Part shown: positions 38,500 to 49,228 of the stretch, piece by piece
Numbering within the stretch: position 1 is the stretch's first letter
Layout: each line of letters starts with the position of its first letter
DNA from: Verrucomicrobiota bacterium
Lineage (GTDB): Bacteria; Verrucomicrobiota; Verrucomicrobiia; Limisphaerales; J093
Direction of reading: 5' to 3'
DNA: 64,000 nucleotides
Assembly: GCA_027493615.1 (NCBI GenBank)
Contig: JAOSKK010000001.1
Coordinates: forward strand, 797,629 to 861,628
Made by a program: the position numbers and the translations under genes
The notes under the pieces: model-generated
Databases searched by the model: none
What the model was told of the DNA's origin: nothing
What the model saw: only the letters and a program-made list of their open reading frames with translations

Positions 38500-39987
38500 C
38501 TAAATCCGCCAGGGTGCGCGTGGGGTTCGTGACCGGAGACGGTTGGCGGCGGCGCAATCCGGGAACGCCTCCTGTTCCGGATCCCAGCGGAGTGACTGGC
38601 CTGTCCAGTAGGCGATGTTCGTGAGGATGCCGAGCGAGGACGTACGATGGCCGAGTTCCTCGGGGCAATAGGTCGGTTCGCGGTTCCGCACGCATTTGAG
38701 CCAGTTGGCGTGGTGATCGTTGGCGCCGATGTTCACCTCGCGGGTGGTGAGTTTCATCTCGTCGAACAAGCTTGCCGGCCCCGCCTCGATGGGTCCTCCG
38801 GTGGACAGGGCTGTGACCCAGCCGCGTTCGCCCGCGAAGACGCCCCCAAACATGCCGGCCAGGCGCGCGTCCGTCGGCAGGATGTCCGGATACAGCCGGG
38901 GGATTTGGTTCCAGTCGTTCACGAAATGCAGCAGCGTCCCGGACGCGTAGCGGAACGTCAGCGTGGGGAAGGTCCCTGATCGCGGGTGGAAGAGTTCGAC
39001 CGGCCCGCTGGTTTCGACGCCCAGGGCGTACTGGATCACGTCGGCGGCATGCGACAGGAACCAGGTGCTCGAGGTGACGCCAAAGGCCTCGGCGAACGCC
39101 CAGGGCACGACGCCCGGGGAGGGGTTCTCGTGGTAGAGCCGGTTGTAGGGACGCCACGGGGCGGGTCCGACCCAGAGGTCCCAATCCAGGCCTTCGGGTA
39201 CGGGCTCGGCCGGCAGGGCGAAGTCCACGGGCACATAGGAAGCGCCGAGCACCTCCGGGTTCAGGATCGCGCGGTAGGGTTGGCAACGGGCGCTGCCGAT
39301 CCAGCCCGCCAGCGTGTGGAGTTGGGTGAAGACGTGCTTCACGGCGCCCAGTCCTCCGTCGCGCACAAACCGGCACACCTGGCGGATGGTCGGGCTGGAC
39401 CGGTACTGGGTGCCGGTCTGGAAGATGCGCCCGTAACGGCGTACGGCTTCCACCACCCGCCGGCCCTCCTGGATCGTGACCGAGATGGGTTTTTCGCAAT
39501 AGACGTCCTTGCCTGCCTTGGCCGCATCGATCGACTGAAGCGCATGCCAGTGATCCGGCGAGGCGATCACGACGGCGTCGATGTCCGGCCGTGCGAGGAT
39601 TTCGCGATAGTCATTGTACGCCCGGCAGCCGCTGTAAGTGCCACTCGTCGTATTGGCGGCGTACATCTGTTCGGTGGTGGATTGCGCGGCCTCGCGCCGG
39701 ACGCGGTCGGGATCGCACACCGCCAGCAACTGGAACCCCGGATCACCGGCGAGCCGGCGCAGGTGCCCGCGTCCCATGGCGCCCACGCCGATCAGCCCGA
39801 CGTTGATCCGCTGGCTGGGCGCCACCGAACCCTCGGCGCCCCGGGCCGAAGACGGGATCCACGCCGGTATGCTCAGCATCCCAGCAGCGGCGGCTGTGGA
39901 CTGGAGGAATTGGCGACGATTAAGCGAGATCGTGACCGGCGGGCGGTGGGGAGCAGCCGGTTTCTCAGGGAGGTGTTCGGGGGCCAT
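38500..39987 (-). CDS. Tat-exported Gfo/Idh/MocA family oxidoreductase
   Basis: 495 residues, intact. Tat signal SLNRRQFLQSTAAAAGMLSI, Rossmann motif INVGLIGVGAMGRGHLRRLA, the EKP motif with its Lys in DVYCEKPISVTIQEGRRVVE, then GRIFQTGTQYRSSPTIRQV, a large insert with PAEPVPEGLDWDLWVGPAPW, a central HAADVIQYALG and the C-terminal NDHHANWLKCVRNREPTYC. This is the exported Verrucomicrobiota/Planctomycetes subgroup (sometimes called a secreted dehydrogenase). The substrate is unknown. The start at 39987 overlaps the family D repeat by a few bases. Confidence 0.9.
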   Translation of the reverse strand: MAPEHLPEKPAAPHRPPVTISLNRRQFLQSTAAAAGMLSIPAWIPSSARGAEGSVAPSQRINVGLIGVGAMGRGHLRRLAGDPGFQLLAVCDPDRVRREAAQSTTEQMYAANTTSGTYSGCRAYNDYREILARPDIDAVVIASPDHWHALQSIDAAKAGKDVYCEKPISVTIQEGRRVVEAVRRYGRIFQTGTQYRSSPTIRQVCRFVRDGGLGAVKHVFTQLHTLAGWIGSARCQPYRAILNPEVLGASYVPVDFALPAEPVPEGLDWDLWVGPAPWRPYNRLYHENPSPGVVPWAFAEAFGVTSSTWFLSHAADVIQYALGVETSGPVELFHPRSGTFPTLTFRYASGTLLHFVNDWNQIPRLYPDILPTDARLAGMFGGVFAGERGWVTALSTGGPIEAGPASLFDEMKLTTREVNIGANDHHANWLKCVRNREPTYCPEELGHRTSSLGILTNIAYWTGQSLRWDPEQEAFPDCAAANRLRSRTPRAPWRI

Positions 39988-40051
39988 GAACCCTCCCGGC
40001 CGGGTCGGGAGACCCGGCCTACAAGTTGTAGGCCCGGTGCCCTCACCGGGC
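39985..40051. repeat. Head-to-head GTAG palindromes (family D)
   Basis: Two near-perfect hairpins, GCCGGGTC/GACCCGGC and GCCCGGTG/CACCGGGC, each preceded by GTAG and diverging from a 5-base centre (CTAC at 40019-40022, GTAG at 40028-40031). Inverse copy of 34464-34530. It reaches the start codon of the oxidoreductase gene. A 5' GTAG on both hairpins is typical of RAYT-linked REP pairs. Confidence 0.85.
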
Positions 40052-40093
40052 GATTCCTTCTGGACCTGCCCGTGAACGCTGGGAGCCGGGGCT

Positions 40094-40110
40094 GCAGGCG
40101 GGACGCCTGC
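40094..40110. repeat. Perfect 7-bp hairpin (family C), partner of 19260-19280
   Basis: GCAGGCG, loop GGA, CGCCTGC, followed by ACCAC as in the copy at 19260-19280. It lies between the oxidoreductase start and purH. Confidence 0.6.
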
Positions 40111-40239
40111 ACCACGGGGGGCGTGGGAACGTGAAGACGCAAAGTGCATTGGCTGGGGCATAGCCGTAAGGCCCCCTTCGCACGCGGTCAAGCCAAGTTC
40201 CCCGTTGACGCCCTGCTTCCGAGCGGCGAAAAAGGCGGC

Positions 40240-41805
40240 ATGCCGACTGTTCGCCGTGCCCTCCTGTCTGTGTTCGACAAGACCGGCCTGGTCCCCTTCG
40301 CACAAGCCCTGGCCAGCCGGCACATCGAATTGCTCTCGACCGGCGGGACGGCCCGGACCCTTCGCGAGGCGGGTTTGGGGGTGATCGAACTCAGCGAGTT
40401 CACCGGTTTTCCCGAGATGCTCGATGGCCGGGTCAAGACGCTGCACCCGCGGGTTCATGGCGGCCTGCTCTATGTCCGTGGGAACGCGGCGCATGAGGCG
40501 GCGGTGGCTCAGCACGGGCTTCAGCCCATCGACCTGGTGGTGGTCAATCTGTACCCGTTCGAGCAGACCGTCGCGCGGCCGGGAGTGACGTTGGGCGAGG
40601 TGATCGAGAACATCGACATCGGTGGCCCGGCCATGCTCCGGAGCGCGGCCAAGAACCATGAGTTCGTCACGGTGGTCACCGACCCAGCGGACTATGCCGA
40701 GGTGGCCGATGAGGTCCTGGCGAAGGGCGAAACCACCCTCGAGCTGCGGCGGCGCCTCGCCGCCAAGGTCTACGCGCGAACCGCCGCCTACGACGCCGCC
40801 ATTGCCGCGCACCTGCCGCGCCATCTCGGCCTGCGGGAAGACTCGATGGAGGCGGATCGGGTGCCGGGCGTCCTGGCGCTGCAGGCATCGTGGGTGCAGA
40901 CGTTGCGCTACGGGGGAGAACCCGCACCAGGCCGCCGCGCTCTACGGCCGCTTTGGTGAGTACTTCCGGCAACTCCATGGCCGGGAACTCTCCTACAACA
41001 ACATCCTTGATCTGACCGCTGCGGCGGCCTTGATTGCCGAGTTCGACCCGGCCACCCCGACGCTCGCCATCCTGAAACACACCAACCCGTGCGGCGTCGG
41101 CCAGGGCCGCAGCCTCCGCGAGGCCTGGGACAAGGCGCTGGCGACGGACCGGCAGGCGCCTTTTTGGCGGCATCATCGCCGTGAACCAGCCGCTGGACGG
41201 CCCGGTCGCGGAGGCGATCGCCGGGATCTTCAGTGAAGTCATCATCGCTCCCGGTTTTGCCGAGGCCGCGCTCACCATTTTGCGGGCCAAGAAGAACCTG
41301 CGTCTGATGCAGGTCTTGCGCGACCCCCGCGAGGCCGCCGGGTGGGAGGCGCGCAGCGTGGGCGCTGATTCGTTCCTGTGGCAGCAACGCGACACGCGCA
41401 CGGTCAGCGCCGCGGACCTCGAGATCGTGACGCAACGGGCGCCCAACGAGGCCGAGTTGCGCGCGATGCTCTTTGGGTGGCGCGTTGTGAAGCGCGAAGT
41501 CCAACGCCATCGTCTACGCGGGTCCCGATCGCACGCTCGGCGTGGGGGCCGGCCAGATGAGCCGGGTGGACGCCAGCCGGTTGGCGGTCTGGAAGGCCGG
41601 GGAAGCGGGGTTGAGCCTGGCGGGCAGTGCGGTGTGCAGCGATGCGTTCTTCCCGTTCGCGGATGGCTTGATCGCCGCGGCGGAAGCCGGCGCGACGGCC
41701 GCGATTCAGCCCGGCGGTTCAGTGCGGGATGCCGAGGTGATTGCCGCCGCCAACGCGCTCAACGTGGCCATGGCCTTCACGCGCGTGCGCCACTTCCGCC
41801 ACTGA
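40240..41805 (+). CDS. purH: Bifunctional AICAR transformylase / IMP cyclohydrolase (3 frameshifts)
   Basis: Last two steps of de novo purine synthesis. The cyclohydrolase half has [30 protein letters not shown] and [14 protein letters not shown]; the transformylase half has [33 protein letters not shown] (catalytic Lys-His), [30 protein letters not shown] and [15 protein letters not shown]. About 521 residues. Frame changes near 40917, 41165 and 41495 split an essential gene into four frames, a strong hint of assembly indels. AAAGGCGG lies just before the ATG. Confidence 0.93.
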
Positions 41806-41817
41806 ACCCTGCAGGCC

Positions 41818-42264
41818 TCAGCGCGCCGGCAGTTCGATCCGTTCGCCCGCCTGCCACGCGTGTTCCCGCCCGTTCAGGATCAGCGTGCGGGGCAGCAACT
41901 CAATCTCGTGCCCAAAAAGATCGAAGGTGACCGTGCCGGGCAGGAAGGTGGTGTCGAGAAACTTCACGCGGCCGAACGGGACCTCCGTCTGCCGCTCCGG
42001 CCGGTCAAAGCGCACCGTGGCGAGCTTTGTGGCCGGCGGGGCGGGCGCGCCGGGAAACGCCAGGACAACCCCGTCCAGGCCGAGGTGCGACTGGCGGATG
42101 ACGAGCCGGGGCGTGCCGTTGGTCTCGCTTTGGAAACTGACCTCCCAGGGTCCACGCCGCACGCGCAGATGTTCCAGGAGCCAGAAACCGCCGAAGTACA
42201 GGGCGACGCACGCCAGGAAAACCGTCAAGGCGTGTCGCCAGAAGCGTTCGGGTTTGCCGTCCAT
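41818..42264 (-). CDS. Membrane-anchored hypothetical protein
   Basis: 148 residues. A short basic N-terminus (DGKPERFWRH) is followed by one helix (ALTVFLACVALYFGGFWLL) and a periplasmic beta-rich domain: PWEVSFQSETNGTPRLVIRQ, VVLAFPGAPAPPATKLATVR, VKFLDTTFLPGTVTFDLFGH and LPRTLILNGREHAW. It is convergent with purH (12 bp apart) and diverges from hflX. No known family recognised; similar short proteins near hflX/purH in relatives would support it. Confidence 0.6.
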   Translation of the reverse strand: MDGKPERFWRHALTVFLACVALYFGGFWLLEHLRVRRGPWEVSFQSETNGTPRLVIRQSHLGLDGVVLAFPGAPAPPATKLATVRFDRPERQTEVPFGRVKFLDTTFLPGTVTFDLFGHEIELLPRTLILNGREHAWQAGERIELPAR

Positions 42265-42396
42265 GCCGTTTGCCGGCGGCACGCTGCGACGACCGGCCCG
42301 CAAGTCAAGCCGGCGCTCTCGCCGAAGCCCGCCGCGAACGGCGGTTGCCCGTGACCGTCCCGGCGACTATGTTCCGCCCGACGCAGCAAGCACTGA

Positions 42397-43694
42397 TTGA
42401 AAGCCCTCATTTCCACCAATCGCGAACGCCGCACCAGCCGCGTGCTGCTGGTCGGCGTTGAACTCAAGTCGGGTCAGGACTTCGCCGTGCGGGACGCTCT
42501 CGCGGAGCTCGGCCAACTCGCCACCACCGCCGGCGCACAGGTGGTGGGTGATGCCATTCAGCGGTTGGACCGGCCGCACCCGGCCACGTTCATCGGCTCC
42601 GGCAAAGCCGAGGCGCTCGCGACCACCTGCCGCGAACAGAAGGTGGACACGGTGATCTTCGACGACGAACTGTCCGCCGCCCAGGCCCGCAATCTCGAGC
42701 GGATCCTCGGCTGCAAGATCCTGGATCGCACCGAAGTGATTCTCGACATCTTCGCCCGCCGCGCCCAGACCCGCGAGGGCAAGCTCCAGGTCGAGCTCGC
42801 CCAGCTCCAGCATCTGCTGCCGCGCCTGACCCGTTACTGGACGCACCTTTCGCGGCAGCGCGGCGGCAGGGCGCCATCGGCGGCGAGGGCGAGAGTCAGC
42901 TCGAGGCCGACCGGCGTCGCGTTCAGGAACGCATCGACAAACTGCGGGTTGAGCTCGAGGAGGTCCGTCGCCAGCGCACCACGCGGCGGCAGGGGCGGCA
43001 GCGCAGTCAATGGCCGCTCGCCTCGATCGTCGGCTACACGAACGCCGGCAAGTCGACCTTGTTCAATGCCCTCACGCGGGCGGGGGTGCTGGAGGAGGAC
43101 AAGCTGTTCGCGACGCTCGATCCCACGACGCGCCGGCTGCGGTTGCCGACCAACCAGAATGTGCTGCTCTCGGACACGGTCGGTTTCATCCGCAAGCTCC
43201 CGCACCAGCTCGTCGAGGCCTTCAAGGCCACGCTCGAGGAGGTCCGCAACGCCGACCTGCTCCTCCACGTGGTGGACCTCAGTCATCCCCAGGCGCGGGA
43301 ACAGATCGCCGCGGTGAGCCGCGTCTTGGACGAGCTCGGGGCAGGCGGCAAACCGGTGCTGATGGTCTTCAACAAGATCGACCGGCTCGAGAACGGCGAA
43401 GGCGTCCAGGGATGGCGCGAGCAACATCCGGACGCCGTGTTCGTCTCCGCCAGGACGCAAGCGGGCTTTCCTGACCTGCGCGTGGCGCTCGGGAATGCGC
43501 TCCGTCCGATCCGCGAGTTTGTCGAGCTGGTCATCCCGCACCGCGAAGCGGTGGCCGTGGCCCGGTTACACGAAGTGGGCCAGGTGGTCGAGCGCGAGTA
43601 CACGGGCCAGGTGGCGCGCTTCAAGGCCCGGATTCCGCCGCATCTCCGCGCCGAGTTCGCTCCCTTCCTGGCGGACGAACCTCCGGATTCCTGA
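42397..43694 (+). CDS. hflX: Ribosome-associated GTPase HflX (one frameshift)
   Basis: About 432 residues. HflX N-domain: RRTSRVLLVGVELKSGQDFA, PHPATFIGSGKAEALATTCR, FDDELSAAQARNLERILGCK and VILDIFARRAQTREGKLQVE; after a frame change near 42858 the linker IGGEGESQLEADRRRVQERI; then the GTPase G1 GYTNAGKSTLFNALTRAG, G3 SDTVGFIRKLPHQLVEAFKA and G4 VFNKIDRL. It splits or rescues stalled ribosomes in other bacteria. The apparent start is TTG at 42397; a start further upstream in another frame cannot be excluded given nearby indels. Confidence 0.9.
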
Positions 43695-43774
43695 GCCGCG
43701 CCCGCACGCTCCTGCGCTGCGTCGTGTGGGGCACCGCGGTGTGACGGCGAGCGCCGAGGATCCCCGCGTCCCAC

Positions 43775-43800
43775 TTCCCGATGTTCGTAATTGGCGGAGG
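43775..43800. repeat. Single arm of the family E palindrome
   Basis: TTCCCGATGTTCGTAATTGG continuing CGGAGG, matching the arms at 26692-26718 and 26738-26764. It lies in the 206-bp gap between hflX and a sensor kinase gene. Confidence 0.75.
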
Positions 43801-43900
43801 ATCCTACGCCGGGTATCCCGGGGGGCTCTCTGACCGGCGTTGCCCTCGGCCGACGCCTTGCCCTAGTCTCACCGGCGTTCAACGACTCGGGAAAGATCAT

Positions 43901-45312
43901 GTGAGCTTTCTGCCCACCACCCTGGTCACGCGGATCAACCGCCTGTCCGCACAGGCGGCGGTGGTCGTGGGCGGCCTGCTTCTGTTCCTGGCCGGGGTGG
44001 TGGACTGGTTCTCCGGGCCGGAGCTGGCCTTTTCGGTCTTCTATCTGCCGTCCGTTTTGCTGGTGGCCTGGACGTTGGGACGCTGGTGGGGGTTGGGCGC
44101 GGCGGGTGCCAGTGCGGCGGTCTGGTGGTTCGTCGAGCTGATGACAAACGTGCCCTACTCGCACTCCTTCGTGCCTCTTTGGAACGGCTTGGTACGGTGG
44201 CTCATCTTCTCCCTGGTGGCGGTCCTCACGGCCGAGGTGGCCGAGCGCAAACGCGTGGAAACCGCCCTGCACCGCCAGACCAACATTCTCCGGTCGGTCT
44301 TGAACAGCATGGGCGACGGAGTGGTGGTCGTGGATCGGGAAGGACGGATCGCACTGACGAACCCGGCCGCGGACCAGATGTTGGAGTTGGCGGGTGGCGA
44401 TGGTGCGGTTGGCTGGCTGAGTTCGCCGGTGACCTATCTGACGGACCCCTTGACGCCGGCACCCAGCGCGGAACATCCGCTGGCGCGGGCCGGTCGGGGG
44501 AAACCGTGGACCAGGCCGAGGTGGTGTTGCGGCCGCCGGCGTTCCCGACCGAGCGCCGACTTGCCGTGTCGGGTCGTCCGCTGGTGGACGCCGCGGGCCG
44601 ACGCAACGGCGGGGTGCTCGTATTCACCGACATCACCGCCCGGCGGAGTTTGGAACGGCAGATTGCCGAGATCAGCGACCGCGAGCAGCGGCGGTTGGGC
44701 CAGGACCTGCATGACGGGCTGTGCCAGGAGCTGGTGAGCGGGGCTTTGGCGGCCCGGGTCCTGGCAGATCGCCTGCGTGACCGGGCCCAAGCGGAGGCCG
44801 AAGAAGCGGCAGAACTGGCGGAGTTGCTGGACCACGCGATCACCCAGGCCCGGGACGTGGCCCGGGGCTTGTGCGGCGTGCAACTCGAGGCCGGCGGACT
44901 CAGCACCGCGCTCGACGAACTGGCCCGGCGCGTCCGGTCGCGGCACCGGATCCCCTGCCAGTTCCTCGACCAGACGGGCGCGGCGATCCGCGGGTTTGAG
45001 GGGATCACGGAAGTCTACCGCATCGCGCAGGAGGCGGTGAACAACGCGGTGAAACACGCGCGCGCCCGGCAGATCACCCTCACGTTGACGGCGACTCACG
45101 ACCAGATCGAGCTGCGCGTGGCGGATGATGGCGTCGGCTTACCGCAGCGCGTGGAGCCCGGCAAGGGGCTGGGCTTGCCCATCATGCATTACCGGGCCCG
45201 GATGCTCGGCGCGGAGTTGCGCGTCGGCGCCCGAGCGACCGGGGGTACCGAGGTGGTTTGTGCGCTGAAGCTGCCCGGCCCGATGAGCGGCATTGCCCAT
45301 GAGCAGCCCTGA
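43901..45312 (+). CDS. Sensor histidine kinase, NarX/DegS-type (HisKA_3) with PAS domain (one frameshift)
   Basis: About 470 residues. Membrane part AAVVVGGLLLFLAGVVDWFS, VFYLPSVLLVAWTLG and WGLGAAGASAAVWWFVEL; a PAS domain NILRSVLNSMGDGVVVVDRE through VLVFTDITARRSLE; the HisKA_3 H-box REQRRLGQDLHDGLCQELVS; an ATPase domain with EVYRIAQEAVNNAVKHARAR and VADDGVGLPQRVEPGKGLGL. The start is GTG at 43901, preceded by GGGAAAG. The frame changes near 44505 within GGGGG. It overlaps the response regulator start by 14 bases, so the pair is co-translated. The signal is unknown. Confidence 0.88.
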
Positions 45313-46009
45313 CACACCTACGAAGGCGAGGGTCTTTCTCGTGGACGATCACCCGCTGATCCGGGATCACCTGGCGGCGCTGATCCGACGGGAGCCCGAT
45401 CTGACGGTGTGCGGCGAGGCGGAAGACGCGCCTTCGGCCCTCGCGCAGATCGTCGCGGAGCCGCCCGACCTGGTGGTGCTGGACCTTTCGCTGCGGGCGT
45501 CGCACGGGCTGGACTTGCTGAAGCAGATCAAGACCCGTCATCCGAGGCTGCCGGTGCTGGTCCTCTCGATGCACGACGAACTGCTCTACGCCGAGCGGGC
45601 CCTGCATGCCGGGGCGCTGGGGTACATCACCAAGCAAGCGGCCACCGCCAACATCCTGACGGCCCTGCGGCGGGTGCTGCGGGGCGAGGTGTACCTGAGC
45701 GAACGGATGGCAGCGCGCATCATGCGGCGGGTGATCGGCAGTTCCGGCCAGGAGCTGGGATCGCCGCTCGACATCCTGACCGACCGCGAACTCAAGGTCT
45801 TTCAGATGATCGGCCGGGGGTTGGGGACGCGGCGGATTGCCGAGGAACTCCGGTTGGGCATCAAGACCGTCGAGTCCTACAAGGGGCGCATCAAGGAGAA
45901 GCTCGGTTTGACGGACGCGACCCAACTGCTCCAGCACGCGATCCATTGGGTGCAGAGTCAGGGGGGTGAGCGCGCCTGCCATCGTCCCAAACCACCGGAA
46001 AACTCATAA
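45299..46009 (+). CDS. NarL/LuxR-family response regulator
   Basis: 236 residues, intact. Receiver: RVFLVDDHPLIRDHLAALIR, the phosphorylated Asp in DLVVLDLSLRASHG, and Lys in LGYITKQA. C-terminal LuxR helix-turn-helix: LTDRELKVFQMIGRGLGTRR, IAEELRLGIKTVESYKGRIK. Partner of the kinase just upstream. The ATG at 45299 was chosen over TTG at 45293. The gap 46010-46231 after it holds nothing recognised. Confidence 0.92.
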   Translation: MSSPDTPTKARVFLVDDHPLIRDHLAALIRREPDLTVCGEAEDAPSALAQIVAEPPDLVVLDLSLRASHGLDLLKQIKTRHPRLPVLVLSMHDELLYAERALHAGALGYITKQAATANILTALRRVLRGEVYLSERMAARIMRRVIGSSGQELGSPLDILTDRELKVFQMIGRGLGTRRIAEELRLGIKTVESYKGRIKEKLGLTDATQLLQHAIHWVQSQGGERACHRPKPPENS

Positions 46010-46231
46010 TCGTCACCGGTCACTTTTAATTGTCGCTGGCCAACCCCTGCCGGTTCCACCCCGCCAGCGCACTGTATCCCTGACTCCACGTAAGGGGATC
46101 CCTCGCGGCACGAACAGGGAGTGTCTCACTAGCTCAGGCCACGGCGGGTCCGGCAGCATCTGCGCGACAGCATCCGGTCGCCGTGAGGCGCGGGCAGCCG
46201 CGCCGCGCGGAGAGGCGGGAGCAAAGCCAGC

Positions 46232-48998
46232 ATGGAGCCGAAGCGAGCCAGCGCCACCGAATCCGCCCCGGGCGGAGTTCTCGGTCGTTTCCCGGGGCGG
46301 GGCAAGGTGTTGGGGCTCGTGTGGTTGTGGGTGCTGGGTACCTTGACCGCGGCCGAGAACCCCCGCTGGTTAGCCTCGAGGTCGTCGAGCCCTTGGCGCG
46401 TGAGGCGGGGGAGCAACCGGCGCAGATCCGGGTGCGGCGGGTCGGGACGGTGGAGGTACCGCTGACGGTGAATTACACGCTGGCGGGGACGGCGCGCAAC
46501 GGGCGGGATTTCGAGCGGTTGCCGGGCTCGGTAACGCTGGCGGCGGGCGAGGCCACGGCGGTGATCGAGATCCGGCCGGTGGACGATCACGAAGTTGAGG
46601 ATGTCGAGACGGTGGTGGTGCGGTTAGCGCCGGCGAGGGCGCCGTTCACCCTGGCGATCCTGCCGGACACCCAGTACTACGCGGCGAGCCGGTACGGAGG
46701 GTTGCCCGAGATGTTCACCAGCCAGACACGATGGATAGTGGAGCATCGGGACGAGTACAATATCGCGTTTGTGCTGCACGAAGGGGACGCCACGGAATAC
46801 AACACCTACTCCGAATGGCTCCGGGTGAAGGAGAGCCTGGAGGTGCTGGAAGGCGAGGTGCCCTATGCCCTGGCGGTCGGCAACCACGACGGTCTGACCT
46901 GGCGCTCCCAAACCGCCTTGGTGAACATCGTCTTCCCGGTGGCCGAAGCGATCAAGCAACCGAGCTTTGGCCGGACGTTCGAGGGACAGCGTGACAACTG
47001 CTACCACCGGTTCCAGGCCGGTGGCGTGGACTGGCTGCTGCTGGTGCTGGAGTTCGGTCCGCGCGACAAGGTGCTGGACTGGGCCAACCAAGTCGTGAGC
47101 AGTTTTCCGGACCATCGGGTCATCGTGTTGACGCATGCCCACGTGGCGGATGACGACACGTTGATCGGCAGCAAACCGGACCACGCCGGGGCGCCCAGCC
47201 ACTATGGGGCCGAGAACGATGGGCCGGACGTTTGGGAGAAGTTCCTGCGGCGCCATCGGAACATCGCGTTCGTGTTCAACGGGCATGTGGGGGCGACGGA
47301 CAAGGACGAGTCGTGGGGGTGGGGGATCACGGCAACCGCGTGTATCAGATGCTCTGCAACTACCAGTCCTATCCCCGGGGTGGGGACGGCTATATGCGGC
47401 TGATCCGCTTTCACCCGGACGAAGACCGGCTGGAGGCCTGGTCCTTTTCGCCCTACAACGGCCGGCGGTTGCGGGACTATCAGAACGAGTTCGCGTACAG
47501 CGGCCTCGGCATTTTTCCTCCCGTCCCGGCGGCGTATCGGATCGATGCGGAGCAGCAGGAGGTCGTCACCGAGTTGGTGAGTGACGACTACTTGACCGAG
47601 CCTTTGGCGGTGGGAGAGGTCCGGGCGTTTGGCCTGGCGCGGGAGATCAACGTGCGCTTCACCCAACCTCTCTCTGCCGCGACGGCCACGGACCCTGCTC
47701 ATTACGTGCTGATGGAGGGACCACCGGTCCGTTCCGCCCAAATGCTGGCGGACGACCGGACCGTGGTCTTGACGGTCGGGTCGCCGCTCGACCCCGGGGT
47801 GGAGACGTTGCTGGTGGTTCGGGGCCTGCAGGAGCGGCTGGCGGATCCGGCAGTGGAGCCTGCGGAACTCAGGGCCCGGTTCGTGCCGGAGGCCGCGCTT
47901 CTGGTGGCCGACTTTGCCGAGGGAGATTTGGGGGAGTGGCGCGTCGTGGATGAGGGTGAGTTCGGTGGACCTTCGAGCTGGTATGTCAGCGGCGGTCGGC
48001 TGCATCAGGCGGGCAACCTTTACGGCCCGCATCCCGGTGTGGTGGCTGGCCGGCGTGGCACCTTCGCCTATTGGAGTCGGCCGGGAGCGCAGGACTGGGG
48101 CGATTACGCCTTCAAGGTGACTGTGCGGTCGCGGGACGATGACGGGGTGGGGGTGTTGTTTCGCTATCGGGACCCGGCGAACTACTACAAGGTGGAGTTG
48201 GACCGGCAGCGGCAGTTCCGGCAACTGGTCCGGGTGAGGGAGGGCCGGGAGACGCTCCTGGCCCGGGAAGCCGGCGGCTACGAACTCGACACGGACTTCG
48301 TGCTCGGCGTCGAGGTTGCGGGGCCCGCGATCGAGGTGACGCTGGACGGCGCACCACTGTTCGGCGGGACCGTTCGGGACGGGGCGCTGCGGCGGGGCAC
48401 CGTGGGGCTCTACTGCTGGGCGAATCCCGGAACGGAATTCGGCGATGTCTCCGTGACGGCTCCGAGTCGCTCCGGGTTGCCGAGTGTTCGATTCGTACCG
48501 CCGCCACGTCCGGAGGCGTGGGTGCCGGGTCAGTCGACGTTCACGCTGGCGGCGGAAGCCACGGCGGATCCGGCGCTGGGGATCAGTTCGGTGACTTTCT
48601 ACCAGGACGACACGCCGCTGGCGCGGGTGTTCGAGGCGCCTTACTGGCTCGACTGGGTGGTGCCGGCGCCCGGCCATTACGAGCTGCGCGCCCGGGTCAC
48701 GGACGGCGCGGGTCAGCGCCTGGAGACCCGGTCATGGCTGGTGCGTGTCGATGCGGCGGGCGCGATTGAGTTCGTGGATGCGCCGCTGACGGTGCAGCTC
48801 GTGCGTTCGCAGGCCGGGAAACTCCTGTTCCACGTGCCGCCGTGGCCAGGCCGGTCTTCGATCCTCGAGACCTCCACGAATCTCGTGGACTGGGCACCGG
48901 TAGGCGCGGCCCCAGAACTCCCGGTGCCGCTGCTGACCCTGGATCCGGCGGTTGGCGATCATCCGCACCGGTTCTATCGGGCGGTCCGGCGGCCCTGA
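46232..48998 (+). CDS. Secreted metallophosphoesterase with Calx-beta and LamG-like domains (2 frameshifts)
   Basis: About 920 residues. A signal sequence around GKVLGLVWLWVLGTLTAAEN, a Calx-beta domain (VNYTLAGTARNGRDFERLPG, SVTLAAGEATAVIEIRPVDD), then a calcineurin-like phosphoesterase with all metal motifs: LAILPDTQYY, FVLHEGDATEY, ALAVGNHDG, VLTHAHVADD and FNGHVGATDK. After it come an Ig-like domain, a concanavalin-like domain (EGDLGEWRVVDEGEFGGPSS, DDDGVGVLFRYRDPANYYKV) and a final SSILETSTNLVDWAPVGAAP segment common at the end of Verrucomicrobiota surface proteins. Frame changes lie near 46360 and 47320. Confidence 0.8.
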
Positions 48999-49037
48999 CC
49001 CGGATCTTCAATACCCGGCACGAAACCACGACCGACT

Positions 49038-49138
49038 GCAGGCGCCGACATGAGGAGGCGAAGAGTACTGCCCCTGGCCCACAATGCCTCCTCACGTCGG
49101 CGCCTACGTCCCCACCGCCTTCTCACGTCGGCGGCTAC
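49038..49138. repeat. Three family B palindromes between two genes
   Basis: One forward copy, GCAGGCGCCGACATGAGGAG (from 49038), and two inverted copies, 49086-49107 and 49117-49138, each ending in CTAC. They occupy most of the 230-bp gap downstream of the phosphoesterase gene and the convergent dehydratase gene. Confidence 0.8.
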
Positions 49139-49228
49139 AAGCCGGGTATGTCGCGGACCGGCCAAACCGCGAACGGAGTGAACCGCGCGAAGGGATGACC
49201 GTGCTCCGGCGGTGCGGCGATCCGCGAC

